A stretch of DNA of 64,000 nt. Origin: Liolophura sinensis (Eukaryota > Mollusca > Polyplacophora > Chitonida > Chitonidae). The notes under the pieces are model-generated. The model did no database searches. It had not been told where the DNA came from and saw only the letters and a list, made by a program, of their open reading frames with translations. The DNA lies in contig NC_088297.1 in NCBI RefSeq assembly GCF_032854445.1, positions 9,512,163-9,576,162 of the forward strand, read 5' to 3'. Numbering within the stretch: position 1 is the stretch's first letter; each line of letters begins with the position of its first letter. This document shows positions 22,616 to 34,304 of this stretch, one piece after another. A program made the translations under genes and the position numbers.

Positions 22616-23724
22616 GTAACTCGTAACGCGAGCAGGTTGGTTCGCGGAACTTGGATATGTTTAAATTGAGTTTATGTAAAATTTTCAATATTGTGAATTC
22701 TTTCAAAAAACAGCCTTAAATTGAATAAGTATAATAGTTATTGACTTTTTTATTCAATCGACGGACGGAATACCGGCTCGTCCAGACGACTTCTGTGAAC
22801 CCTGATACATGTATGACGGTTAAATAGTTGAATAAAAAAATTGAATCATGCATTGTTAATACCTAGCCATTACATGTAAGAAACATTTTGTGTTTAATTT
22901 TTGTGCGAAGAATCCCAGGGCTATGCCTAAGGAGACTAATGATAATATAATACATGACCAGTATGCAGAAGTATTAAGCAACGGACCGCCTTCTGCAGGT
23001 TGCCCTCTGTTCAGTTTGAAAATCTTGGCTGTACTAACTTTTCTCTGAAATGTATGGTATTGCTTTGTGTTTAGAGCATGTTTGTGTGGGCGTTTTTTTC
23101 TCTGAAAAAGCACTGATGGTTATACATATAAATATAGTGAGATTTTGTACGTGCAATCTGCATTTTAGACTGAAGTAATAGTATTTATTATTTATCTCTG
23201 CAGCATTGGCTTGCCTTTGATCCATCCGTGAATAAACTTCTCCAGATAATTCTGTTATGTTCTTGCTTGAAAGACTTGTGTACTGTGATTACTTTATATG
23301 AAGAGCAGTTATCATTGAACTTAATTTCTGAATAACTTGCTTATCGGACTCCTCATGGATTCTGTTCAGGAGACAGCTTATGTCCAAACCATACTACAAC
23401 GTATGAAGTTGAGTAACAGTGTTCGGTTGAAACATCTCCAAATAATTGGTTTGTCGCTGAGTAGTATCCTCTCAAGCTCCTCATGGCATGGAAAGAAAAA
23501 GACATGCAACCCGTACAGAACAATGAAACGAAACTTTTTTGACTGAAAAGAATCAACAGTTGCAATATAGGTGACATCTGAAAAAGATTCGTACTACAGC
23601 CTTATGCATCTAAATCCATTATCTGATTTACCTGTCCTGTTTTCATAGTTACTCATTTACCCATCACTGACCCTCGCTGACAGATAACCCAAGGCTCAGA
23701 TCATCGTTTTGTTACCAGTTGCAG
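22616..23724 (+). other. Intronic DNA before T2
   Basis: AT-rich. Hexamers AATAAA occur at 22831-22836 and about 23231. The frame at 23337-23546 has no splice support. No additional exon recognised. Confidence 0.4.
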
Positions 23725-24251
23725 AGATGGTGTCAGGTAGGAGCACGATTAGACGCCACGACTTCCCTAATGAGCAATGGGATGTTGCCTTCCCAACCAC
23801 GCCCGGGTATTTCTCAAAGATGGCGAGGTTCCGATTGCAGAGCACCGAGAAGAAAAGCGGGGCAATCATCCGAAACATCGCCTCGGCGGTGGGGACTCTG
23901 CAGCACTGGTTGTTCACGACGTATCGGGAGTCGCGGAACATTGAGTTGATCCCTCCTCTTGAACTAGATGCCTATTTAGAGGCCTTTTTCGCCGTCATCA
24001 CAAAACCAAATCAACAAAATTACGAGCCGGAGTCTTTTAAAAATGTCCGGTCTAACATTGAACGCTTCCTGCAAGAAAAAGGTTACCAGGGGTCCATTAC
24101 AAAGTCACCGTCATTCAGGAGAAGCCAGTTGTCCTTCCGACGAAGAAAGTCGACGTTAAAACCGATTCATTATCAAATACAAGAGGCAACGAAACAGTCA
24201 GGGACAGAGCCTGAAAATATCGACATTTATGAGGATTCAGGGCATTTATAA
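23725..24251 (+). CDS. Alternative terminal exon T2, Crypton-type core-binding domain
   Basis: Acceptor 'gttaccagttgcag|ag', phase 1 (Glu), 175 residues to the stop. A competing AG at 23716-23717 would break the frame relation, so the second AG is chosen. Residues 1-40 are an unrelated leader. The module spans about 41-147: GAIIRNIASAVGTLQHWL, SRNIELIPPLELDAYLEAFF, KPNQQNYEPESFKNVRSNIE, RFLQEKGY, FRRSQLSFRRRK. It differs from the consensus in having NQQN for the usual NG--Y turn and Q-G for P-C in the 'YPCSI' box. An acidic C-tail (ENIDIYEDSGHL) resembles that of T6. Poly(A) hexamers follow at 25096 and 25194, the latter only 140 bases before T3. Confidence 0.87.
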
Positions 24252-25333
24252 GGAAGCAATAATCTTTACTTAACTTCACCCCATCCCCATGATATTTGAG
24301 GTTTACAAGTAAGATCGGGACTTCAAGAAAGTTATCGAATGTGAACGATCCGATATATTGTGATCTGCATCCGCGCAATTAACATTGGGATTTGAAGCAA
24401 GTTATCCAATGACAGGAATCCGACATACTGTAAGTTTGTGATAGGGTATCCGCTCTGATGTCGAGGTTGAAATGATGAAATATATGATAAATTTATTTTT
24501 TTTCTTTCAAGTTTGAAAGGGCAAACGGCGTAATACTACACTTTTGAAAGATAAAGTTTGATAGCCTGAATTTCTCTTGGGTTATAAAATCTGTACAGGT
24601 AGCCTTGACAGTTTTTCATCTTGCAGAGCCAGTCTCGCTGATACCACTGGAAAGTGGTTAACTGGTTGATAATGTTGACTGGTAGCCATATTTCGATGAG
24701 ATGAATGTTCATTCGTTCAGTAACCGTGTGTCAGGTGATTGGAGGGATCCGTGGTTAGAAATTCTGTTTTAGCACATGGCTGCTTTTGAACAAATCTTTA
24801 ACGTCAAGTTAGATAGATTCCTTGCTGGTATCTGAGGTATTTGTTGGGCATAGGGGTTATCCATGATTTTGTGGTGGATGGGCGATTCCAACAGAAAATG
24901 CCTTAAGAGCTAGATTTTTTTCATTTGGCTGTATTTTGTAAACATTACTGCATCTATTTCATTGAGCATTTGCAGTATGCGTACAGTTTATAATTTGTAA
25001 AGCATAATCATATTGCAGTTAGACAAAAATGATTTATCTATAACGCTTATTCGTCCTGCTAGAGAGCAAAAGAATCAAATTGGTGTCATAAAATGAATAA
25101 ATGAACCAAATTCTGGATGTTTTTGTTCAACAACATTTCTTTGAAAAGAGGCACTTCTTTCAGAAGCCTCAGTATCTGATAAAAGCTTCCCTCAATAAAA
25201 TTGTGGTTTATCTTCTTGCTTTGAGTGGCGTTTAGGGCAGATGCTGCAGCTCATATGTCCTCTATAGATACTTATTGCATGAGCTTGGATTTGTCAGCCA
25301 ATGATCTCAGACTCGACTTACTCTCATTGCCAG
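24252..25333 (+). other. Presumed 3' UTR of T2 and short intron to T3
   Basis: AT-rich and unique. AATAAA occurs at 25096-25101 and 25194-25199. No other element recognised. Confidence 0.5.
25194..25199 (+). promoter_or_regulatory. AATAAA, likely poly(A) signal of T2 isoform
   Basis: A canonical hexamer downstream of the T2 stop, with a second at 25096-25101. No competing coding exon lies between. Confidence 0.5.
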
Positions 25334-25884
25334 CCTCCGTCCGTGTTGTTGTTGTTGGGCCCACCGAAGGGATGCATGGGCTGGAGACAGGCATGAACAT
25401 CCAGACGACGGAAATGATGTCTGCCATTCTAGTGCCAGAACGGCTTCGAAACAAGAACATCCGGGCGCGCATTCGCAACGTTGAGCAGAAGTCGGTGCCC
25501 ACGATCGGAAACATCGTCAACTCCGTGGGAATCTTGGAGAGGTGGATTTGGAAGGAGTATGGGGACAGGCGCAATATCGAGGCGATGCCGCCTGAAGAAC
25601 TCGACTCTTATCTCACGGAGTTTTTCCCGACGCTGAAGAAACCAAACGGAGAGGATTACGATGCAGATTCCTGGACGAATTTCCGTTCCTACTTAGACCG
25701 GTTCTTGAAGGAGCACAACTATCCGTGCTCGATCAGTAAATCGGTGACGTTCGCCGAGAGCCAGAGGGTGTTTAAGACCAAACGCAAATGGCTCTCGGAA
25801 AAGCGTAAAAAACGGTTAAAGTCGGCATTGTCTGATTCCAACAAACCAAGCGAACATAGTAAAGGGGACTCTTCCAACCAGTGA
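25334..25884 (+). CDS. Alternative terminal exon T3, Crypton-type core-binding domain
   Basis: Acceptor 'ctctcattgccag|cc', phase 1 (G|CC, Ala), 183 residues. A leader of about 40 residues includes a Val run (SVRVVVVGP) and many Met. The module covers about 51-155: TIGNIVNSVGILERWIW, RRNIEAMPPEELDSYLTEFF, KKPNGEDYDADSWTNFRSY, LDRFLKEHNYPCSISKS, AESQRVF. It continues into a strongly basic helix (KRKWLSEKRKKRLK) that could serve as a nuclear localisation signal or DNA contact, then a Ser/Asn tail. The acceptor is nearly identical to that of T4 (cattgccag), which suggests duplication including intron sequence. AATAAA follows at 26484 and 26597. Confidence 0.9.
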
Positions 25885-26483
25885 AGTGAGATACTGCCAA
25901 GACTTCGACGCAGGTCTTTATGTGTCAGACATCCTGAAAAGGACATAGGATGTGCACAGTTAACTTTGAACATGATAGTATGCCTAGCAAAATCAACACA
26001 ACCCTCTTCCCATTGTATCATGCCGGACAGGAAGGCTAGTGAATGGAAATACCTGTGTTTTGGTGTGTGTAGGTGGCCCTCTGCAGAAGGCCAAGAAAGG
26101 CTTCTGTGTATGAAGTTTAACTTCCAAGAACTCGGTAGGCGAATAATTGTTTCCTATGGTGCAACTGCTTCCAACGTGTATGTTAACCTCGTGTATATAC
26201 ATATATAGAGCTCTGATTGATTTTATCCCTGTCTATATTGGCAATCATAAATGTGACCAACACTTTACTTTTGTAAGTACAGACCGTACGCCGATATGTG
26301 TTAGACGTTATACAAAGATACGCTTTTGAAGCCGTGTAGCAATCTGTGCATGTAGTTCTGTTTACTTAAAAACTAAGTAAAGTTTGTCATAGAATTATCC
26401 TCCCCAGGATTCAGATCCATATATGAAACGCCATGATGTTCTGACCTACTACTTCATTCAAGTATGTAGTTTCACCTCCACAG

Positions 26484-26489
26484 AATAAA
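26484..26489 (+). promoter_or_regulatory. AATAAA, likely poly(A) signal of T3 isoform
   Basis: A canonical hexamer 600 bases after the T3 stop, with a second at 26597-26602. Confidence 0.55.
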
Positions 26490-28429
26490 TTTGTGAAACT
26501 CTGAAACTATTTGATTCAAAGGTAATCAAGGTCTGCTTATAATAGTTGGACTCAAATTGTGTTGCATTTTTGTTTTTCTTTAATTTGTTAAGATTAAATA
26601 AACTGGAAAAACAGAACAAACAATGAAGATTTGAGTTTCACTGCTCATTCTTGTGCTTAGATGTTGGCCGAGAGGGAAAGTTTATCAATGAGTCTTATGT
26701 TTAAGTAGCATCAGTTCGTATCCTGGCGAGTCTCTATAACTTCTAGTGCCCTTATCGAGGATAATCCCTTCCCGTACCACCATGGATTTCTATTATATTA
26801 AGTCAAAGCTCTGTACAATGTAGTACTAGATTTTCCTCCATGTGCTAGTTATGGAAGTAGTTTCTCAGGGGACAAGCCGACACACTTCTCTTCCACATTC
26901 TCCATTGAGTCTAGCCCAGTTTTTACAGCACCAAAGATAAGTGGTCATTATTTCACTGAAGTTTTAGCTGCATCTGACGCATTGGATCACTTGTGAGGCT
27001 AGCCTAGCGCTATGTTGCTTTCCTCTGAAGTTTCTGTCTCCAGAATATGTTTTCATTCATATCCGTCCACGTGACTTTTGAAATAAAAATCAACCAAATA
27101 ACTCAAAAACCTTAAATGAAATGCGAGCCTTCTGGAAACGTTCGTATCTTCTCGTTTGATGAGTTCAAAATCCCTGTACTTACACATGTTCCTTTATGTG
27201 AAGAAATCAGATATGTGGTTTTTCTCAGAAAATCCAATTCCAAGCCAGGGTTTTCCTGAACGGCCGTGGATGTCCATGACATAACCAGTTGGAGTAATCG
27301 TGTGAGAGTTCTGTGTATTGAAAAACCCATGTCTACCACGTGAAAATTGATTAGTCAGCCATAGTATGGAAATACCAAGTTGACTGTAGTAACAGGGTTC
27401 CCAAATGGAGTACAAATCGTCAAGGCAATAATTTTATATATAACCGTGTTAGAACACATACAATCGCATGTATCGAACTCTGGTCAACCAGCTAGGTGGG
27501 GTATCATTTCTGGTGAAGCAGTGCCTTAAATATGTTAGCATTTAGACCGTCTTTCTAGAGGGTGGCATCGTATTGACACAACAGAAACAGTGTTAAAAGC
27601 GATGCTAACCCAAGCAAGCAATTGATAAAATACATACGCATTCAGGTGACATTCTTTACTACTATTTCACGATGTATTGTGCGGAAAAGATCAACAAATT
27701 ATGGTTGTAAAATGTACGCAGGAGGGGGGAAGGATAGTTAATACTTGCCATTAAAGAGGACATTCATATAGCAATCGTCAACCATAATTGACGTTCTAGA
27801 TCAAAAATCAGCAGACAAATTATTAGATAATTAAGAAAGTATGTAAAGGACATTTTTAGTGATGCTGGAAAGACCCAGTGATCTGCTAGGTGTGTAAATT
27901 TAATGATCCAAGTCGTGTACTACGCTAGGTTTGTTCACTTAATCAAGTTATGTATCTCAGTTGAAACTGTTTATATACCCAACGTGATGATGAACACAAT
28001 GCATATATGGCCAGTAGCTCTGGATTAAAAGGACTGACGGCAAATGCAGAAGAATGTCCTGTCAGTTGAACCGTTGTAGCGAATTGATTTATTGCAATTT
28101 AATGTCTCGGATTCCCAACAGTTGACTTGCAAACGGTTTGTAATAACACACGAGGTGTTACCCAAGTTCCAATTTCTGTGAACCGTCACTTACATTTGGT
28201 AATTAAGTCAGTTATGTGGCCCTTGTGAAGCTGCATGGATGATTAATTCGGAGGGTATAAATCTACCCGTAATATTCTCAACAAGAGAAATCAGTATTTC
28301 CCAATCATGAAGATTGAACCCAGCGCTCACTGTCAGTCGGCAAGCTGTTGACGTTGGTGTGGCAGTTTGCTAAAGATCGTTAAAAGACCATTTGTCTTCC
28401 ACCATTAAATATGGTGGTCATGTATGTGT

Positions 28430-28590
28430 ACGTCACATGTAGGAAAGTTCGTTAGTAACTTACCCAATGTTGGTTTTCCGCGGGTACTCCTGTTTCCCCA
28501 AACTGTGACTACCATGGTTAAGGTGTTAAATTCTCTGGTATGGCTTAAAATAACAACCACATAAATCAATAAATAAATGAATAAAGGCTT
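28430..28590 (+). repeat. SINE family C with (aaat)n tail
   Basis: 'ttagtaacttacccaatgtt', 'ttccgcgggtactcctgttt' and an 'ataaataaatgaataaa' tail give the plus-strand orientation of the repeat seen at 8378-8605. Diverged. Confidence 0.6.
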
Positions 28591-29189
28591 GAGTTGTGCT
28601 CATTAGCATTGCGTCCGGAGATTCAATGGGCGTTGCGATTGGTCTGTGAACGCCCGCCTAACACTTTACTAACACTAAGTTAACATTTTCAGGACATACT
28701 TTACTTTAATTTTGAATTATTTGTCTGTTTGTTTGACTACTTGTAAGTTCACTAGTACTTGTTTGGCAAGGAAGAATCGGCTTTCAGTAAATAAAATCAT
28801 GTTGGTTTATTTGTTTTCCCATGTGGTGTTAGGTTTTACCGACGTTGATATCATATAGACATCGGGTCAAAGGTTTTGTTAAGGTGCTGTTCCGTTAGCT
28901 TTTCTGTGTTGGGCTTTATTATTCAGTACTGGACGGTGTTCTTGAAATCTTATTGGATTCAAAGATCCATTAGAATTCCTAATTTTCGTACTTACATCAT
29001 TTCAAGATCGACTTGTATTTACCAGGTGGACGGAGCTATAGCTATACTATATGGAAGAAAAGGTGTGCTGTTCTAGCAAATGTGTAGCTCTTTTCTGAAG
29101 TGTTCCTTGAAGTAATCTCTTGCAAATATCAACATGATGATGTGAATATCTTGTACCCACCATTGAAATAAAGTTGCTTTCATTGCCAG

Positions 29190-30142
29190 CTCCGGACGGA
29201 CAGAGGAACTTTGCGGCCTTTGGAGGCAACGTGCCGGACATGTCGATGGCAAGCGCTGGAGGTATACCCCTACCGAACTGGCCTACTACGGCACCAGCGC
29301 CAGCTACAGCACCGACACCAAACAAAAAAGAATCTGCATGGTTTATCGGACGTCAAAGCAAACGGAACATTCGGGCCCGGGTGATGAACTGCCACGATAA
29401 AGCGGAATCGACAATCCGGGGTATGGTGAATGTTGTTGGCATTGTAGAACGTTTCTTGCAGACCAGAAATAACGATTTTCGACGAATCGAGGAAATTCCG
29501 CCTACAGAACTGGACAACTATCTCGTCGACTTTTTTTATGAGCTTAAAAAACCCGATGGTCGTGAATATGATCCTTATTCCTTGTCAAATCTCAGGTCGT
29601 ATTTAGACCGTTTTCTTCGAGAGCACGGTTACCCTTACTCCATCGGTGTGTCTCCTGTGTTTGCTGCCAGCCAGCACGCCTTCTCCAGCAAGCGGAAGAG
29701 CCTGCTAACAGTTCGCTACACGCAGAAGGAACTGGAGCTACAAATGGAACAGCGCTACACACACAAGGACATGGAACTGCATAGAGAACACCTGACGAAT
29801 CTGTACGCCACTCAGATGATACGCGAAATGGAATCTGACCCTTTCAAACTGCTGTACGCCCACACGGATGCTGAGACGGCCTCTCAGATCAGGAATCAAG
29901 TACTGGACGAGTCTGGCCGAATGATGGTGCCTGGCTCCAGCAATCATGCTACACAGGAGATGACGCGGAACTCCGCTACTGGGCGCTCCTCCTCCTCTCC
30001 ACAAGACTCGATACGTCGGGACAGCGCAGGAGGAGGTGTCGGCGGAGGAAGTGATGATTCGCAGCCTTCTAACGGGAAGGCGGATAATTCTGGACAAAAG
30101 GGAGATAATCCAGAAGGTGTAGGCTCTGGCGGTATCGAGTGA
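29190..30142 (+). CDS. Alternative terminal exon T4, Crypton-type domain with long tail
   Basis: Acceptor 'gctttcattgccag|ct', phase 1 (Ala). At 317 residues it is by far the longest of the set. The leader (1-70) is rich in Gly, Ala and Pro (TTAPAPATAPTPNKKE). The module lies at about 71-175: STIRGMVNVVGIVERFL, FRRIEEIPPTELDNYLVDFF, KKPDGREYDPYSLSNLRSY, LDRFLREHGYPYSIGVS, ASQHAF. It is followed by a charged helix containing a 13-residue tandem repeat (RYTQKELELQMEQ then RYTHKDMELHREH), a conserved-looking segment to about residue 245, and a low-complexity Ser/Gly tail (GGGVGGGSDDSQPSNGK). FERWL is changed to VERFL. Poly(A) signal AATAAA at 30280. Confidence 0.9.
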
Positions 30143-30279
30143 AAACAGCGTGGTGTCCACATCTTCGAAAAATATCAGGAGCAGTGTTGGGGAAAGTTCA
30201 TTGAAGTCATGAAATAGGCCACATATCATTCCCACGGACATGTAGACTTGTGTCTCACTTTCCATTAAAAGAAATGCGA

Positions 30280-30285
30280 AATAAA
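30280..30285 (+). promoter_or_regulatory. AATAAA, likely poly(A) signal of T4 isoform
   Basis: A canonical hexamer 138 bases after the T4 stop, preceded by ATTAAA at about 30264. Confidence 0.6.
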
Positions 30286-30539
30286 GAGACAGAAAACTTG
30301 TTCGGCCCAGAGACCATTCCAAGAGCCTATAGGATTTAATGCGAAGTATTCCTAAACTCTCTATATTGGACTGTTCATTGTCATATTTATTATTCTATAC
30401 CTTCTTTCGGGATGTACTGCAATAGTTTTGCTCATCTGTGTATTTAACTGGGTAGCGAGCTGCTTATCTATCGATCATGCTCCCTCACTAGGTCACCTGT
30501 GTGAAGCCGTGCAGGCCTTGTCGCAGGCGATCAACCATT

Positions 30540-30742
30540 GACTAATGTAGCCGTCGGTCCAAATCCAGCTCTTTTTGCTACGGCTGCGGCTTTCAGACGT
30601 CCACCAAGAGGTTTGCCAGGTACCTGGGGCTGTGGTTTTTAACCTGGCGTTGCCGATTTTCCACCACCCATAAACCTGACCGCCGTTATATACATGTAAA
30701 TAAAATAGTTACGTGTGCGGCGTTAAACCCAAGTAAGCACAT
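30540..30742 (+). repeat. SINE family C, diverged
   Basis: A B-box-like 'ggtccaaatccagctc', then 'ccacccataaacctgaccgc' and 'gtgcggcgttaaaccc' in family C order on the plus strand, with many substitutions. Confidence 0.55.
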
Positions 30743-33700
30743 CCGTAAAGTATCATGATGACCTGGGTGGACAAACGCGTAATTGCGAGTCCTGCCCTCA
30801 TGTTTTGTGTTGGTTAGGTTTGTAATATTGATGATGAACTTGTGTGAGACTAACGCATAACCATATAGCTTCTAGACCAAGAGCAATTCTAAATAGTGAT
30901 TTATATTCGGTGAAATAATGCTTCTTATTAGAGACTAGTTTATTGATGATGATAAGGATGATTTTTTTTATATATAAATATATGTATTATCTATATATGT
31001 ATATGTCGCGGACATTTTAATTTATTCATCTTTTTGAAACAACCAAATGTGGTTTATATTGTGATGTATTGTGGCAGTGGTCATTGTGACGTTTTCATCG
31101 AGATGGTGTATGGCGTAGTAATAAAATCAGTGTCCATCAACGTAGAAACAAGTGAGTCGGCCTTTTTTACAACTTTTTACGAGTAGATAACATTGTCCTT
31201 TTAGTTCAACATTTGACCTCGACTTAATGAGTTTCACTTTGGTTCTCAGGTACTGAAAAATGATATAGTTTGTTCTTCCTCTGGATATTTCCATTCGGAA
31301 GCTAACACTCACGAACATATGATATTATTACTTCGGAGCAAAGTGGTGAGTCCAGATCGTGAGCTCAAGCACCCCTAGATCTTCGACGTAAATTTCTGTG
31401 TTAGTATACAGTCCGAGTATTTTACGATGACACATACCCACACATGCCCAGTGTACATACTACTTGAGGGGACAGATATCACCACAGCTTTGTACACCTT
31501 ATAACCCTCCCGAAAAGGACTAGAAGAATGTTCTGTTTTAAGGGACTCTAAACATACATAGCCACTGTGACGATCGATTGATATCGCAGCAGTAAAGTAA
31601 GACTGACATTATTGGAGTTCTGAAATCTAGGAGATTAGAACATGAGATGTTTGGTCTCCGTTGAGCCCAGTAGGTCAGACACGAGGCTTTCACCAGGAAC
31701 AGTAGTGTATACTTATCCTTTGTCATAGTATAGTGTATAGTATGGTATAGTGCCATTACTACTGGCATACATACGCACAATAGCTTTAACTGGTGCTGTT
31801 GAGCGTTAATGGCAGAGGAATTTTAGTCAAGGTTCGGTCATATCTTCGTTTGAACTTAAATACTACTCGAAGTGGACTTGCTTAAAAGATTTACGGATTT
31901 CTCCCTATTCTGTTGTGGGGCAATATCAACCAGTTTTCATTTTCCCGCTATTTTCTTGCAACCTGTTAAATATATTGAGATGAAAAGCGTTAAATTTTTC
32001 TTTTATTGACTGTTACTTTGAAATATAACATTGACCTATATTCCCAATTTTTTTATTTTAATTATGGCTTCTTGTCATTACACATGATGTACTTTCCTGA
32101 AAAACCGCATTATGTTCTCTGTCTCTAAGTTTTCAATATGGGTTCAAAAATGTAATCATTTATTCAGTTTGATTTCCTTTGTTCATCAATGTATATTGAT
32201 GTGAAGCGCTGTAGCGCTGAAGTCTGTATTTTATTTATTATTATGGGAAAAGCTTATAAGTTTTGTTTTTAAGGATTAAAACTTTTGATCGATGAAGTCT
32301 GGATTAGAATGGATATGACATATATCGATCAAGACGTGGTCCTGTGTATCCAGGTTAATTCTGCAGTTTAAAAATTGGAGATAAGCAATGTATTGATGAT
32401 TGTGGTTTGGTTGAGTCAGGGCTTTGCGTGTATCGGGAAATACTCTACTGTGAGCCAAGAACAGGCGGGCATGGAATTTCTAAATTTGATCGCTTTCTTT
32501 GTTTTGGGATCTTTTGTGACGCTCAGCTGGAGTGATTAGGTGTACGCACTTCGGTCTTAAAGTCGTATTTTGATGGGTGACTGAGGGGAACCCTGTTTCA
32601 TTAGTTTTAACGTCTTAAGCTGCCTTGTATGCCGAGTCTCAGACTCAACTTATCTCAACTCGACGGTTGGTTTGCATCGGACTTTACGCTCGTTGATGAC
32701 CGCTTGTCTTTCAGTAAAATGGCGTGCAAGTGTACGTCTTAAGTGGAAGAGTTCATCAGTAATTTGCCAAAGGCCTCTGCTTTACGCTGTCCACACAGAT
32801 TTACTCTACGTTTAAAAATGATTTATAACCTAATTCTTGAGTATGGCTTTAAACAACACTCAAAGAATCAGTCAGTTAAAAGTCAGATTGTACGTACAGA
32901 TGGTCGAAGGAGAAATACCCGTAGGTTTGGCATTCTGATTTGTGAGGTCTTCCTTTAGTCCGTTCGTGAATTTTTGTCCACAATACCGTAATGGTCGATA
33001 TATGATCAGTAGCTTCGGAAATAGCTAAAATAGGATTTAAAATTGTCTTTTTATTCATAAACATTTCCAACTTTATTACGATTGTTTTGGAATGTTGTTG
33101 ATTATTTTGAAGCACCAGGACTTATTTTAAATCATTATCCAGCTAATTTTCGAAGGATGGAAATCATATTGTATTTATTAAATATTATTAAATAATTGTA
33201 AAGGCCGCAGAAATGATGCCGCACTCAGATGGCAGTGTTGTCGAATGAACAACGAGTTGAGTTGAAGAGCAGTCGTTTACCGTCACAGTATGTTATAGTG
33301 TATAGTATTTTATGACGCCTCGATAGTTCGACTGCCTATGGTGACAGCCGAATATAATAGATTGGCAAATTTTAAATCGCGTGTTAGTTGGAAGTGAATG
33401 CAGCCAGATTTTTAACTGTGGAATGTGTAATAAATAAACAGTTAATCCAGACAGTTGTTTTACTGTTTTGTCTCTCTGGCAGAACAGTAGGACCATTTTC
33501 ATGGAAACAGTTGCATGGAAGTACGCATTTGATCTAGTTTATGTATGTCGACGGTGTTGCGATTTTGTCATGGATTGCTGACGCTGCTTCGTAATCTTTA
33601 ACACTATTGAATCATACCATGTACTTTCCTGAATGGGGGTTGAGGTTGACGGCATTTATAACACACACACACACCTAGCAAAATCTTCTCAACAACCGGA

Positions 33701-33747
33701 ACTCAGTCGAAGGTGTCTCTACTATTTCTCTTTGTTACCCGTTCCAG

Positions 33748-34304
33748 AAGGATCTGTCCGATCAGAGAGGACCCATAGTTTCGTGTCTGTCTACGGGTCG
33801 ACAGGCGCCGCCGCCTCCTCGTCCTCGGGTAGGGCCTCATCAGTGTGGAGTCTCGTCAGGAAGAGAGCGTCTAACCAGGACGTTCAGGCACGGATCGCCA
33901 TGCAAGAGACTAAGTCTGCGTCTACCATCAGGAACATTGTTAACTCTGTGGGTACCATCGAGCGCTGGCTGACGACTAACCATCGGGAGACTCGGACCAT
34001 TGAGACCATCCCTCCGAGAGAGTTGAATGAATACCTGTCTGATTTTTTTACGGATTTGACGAAACCCAACGGAGACCAGTACGACCCGGATTCGTTTACG
34101 GGCTTCAGGTCGTACTTAGACCGTTTTTTGAAAGAAAAGAACTACCCGTGTTCGGTAAGCAAATCGCCGGAGTTCGCCCAATGCCAGCAATCTTTCAGAC
34201 TGAAAAGGAAACTTCTGAACGAACTGAACAGGGCTAAGCGGAAGCAGCAGTATGGAATGGCGGTCATGGAGTCCACTTTTGCAGCAGACAGAGACTTAAT
34301 GTAG
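33748..34304 (+). CDS. Alternative terminal exon T5, Crypton-type core-binding domain
   Basis: Acceptor 'gttacccgttccag|aa', phase 1 (Glu), 185 residues. The last eight acceptor bases match those of T1. The leader (1-50) is Ser-rich with VYGSTGAAASSSSGRASS. The module at about 55-160 is close to the family consensus: STIRNIVNSVGTIERWL, TRTIETIPPRELNEYLSDFF, KPNGDQYDPDSFTGFRSYLD, RFLKEKNYPCSVSKSPEF, CQQSFRLKRK. The C-terminal helix is basic (NRAKRKQQYG). GC content is much higher than in the flanking introns. Poly(A) hexamers lie at 34940 and 34972. Confidence 0.9.

Larger units (their letters stand above)
25885..29189 (+). other. Presumed 3' UTR of T3 and intron to T4
   Basis: AT-rich. AATAAA occurs at 26484-26489 and 26597-26602. 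There is one family C SINE (28430-28590). The small frames at 27112-27415 and 28876-29076 have no motif or splice support. No degenerate copy of the terminal exon was seen. Confidence 0.45.
30143..33747 (+). other. Presumed 3' UTR of T4 and intron to T5
   Basis: AT-rich. AATAAA at 30280-30285, then a family C SINE at 30540-30742, then unique DNA with a short AC run just before T5 (33660-33673). No further exon recognised. Confidence 0.45.

Noticed and set aside
29738-30322. A 194-codon minus-strand frame
   Set aside because: It is a shadow of T4, whose domain, phase and acceptor are clear on the plus strand.
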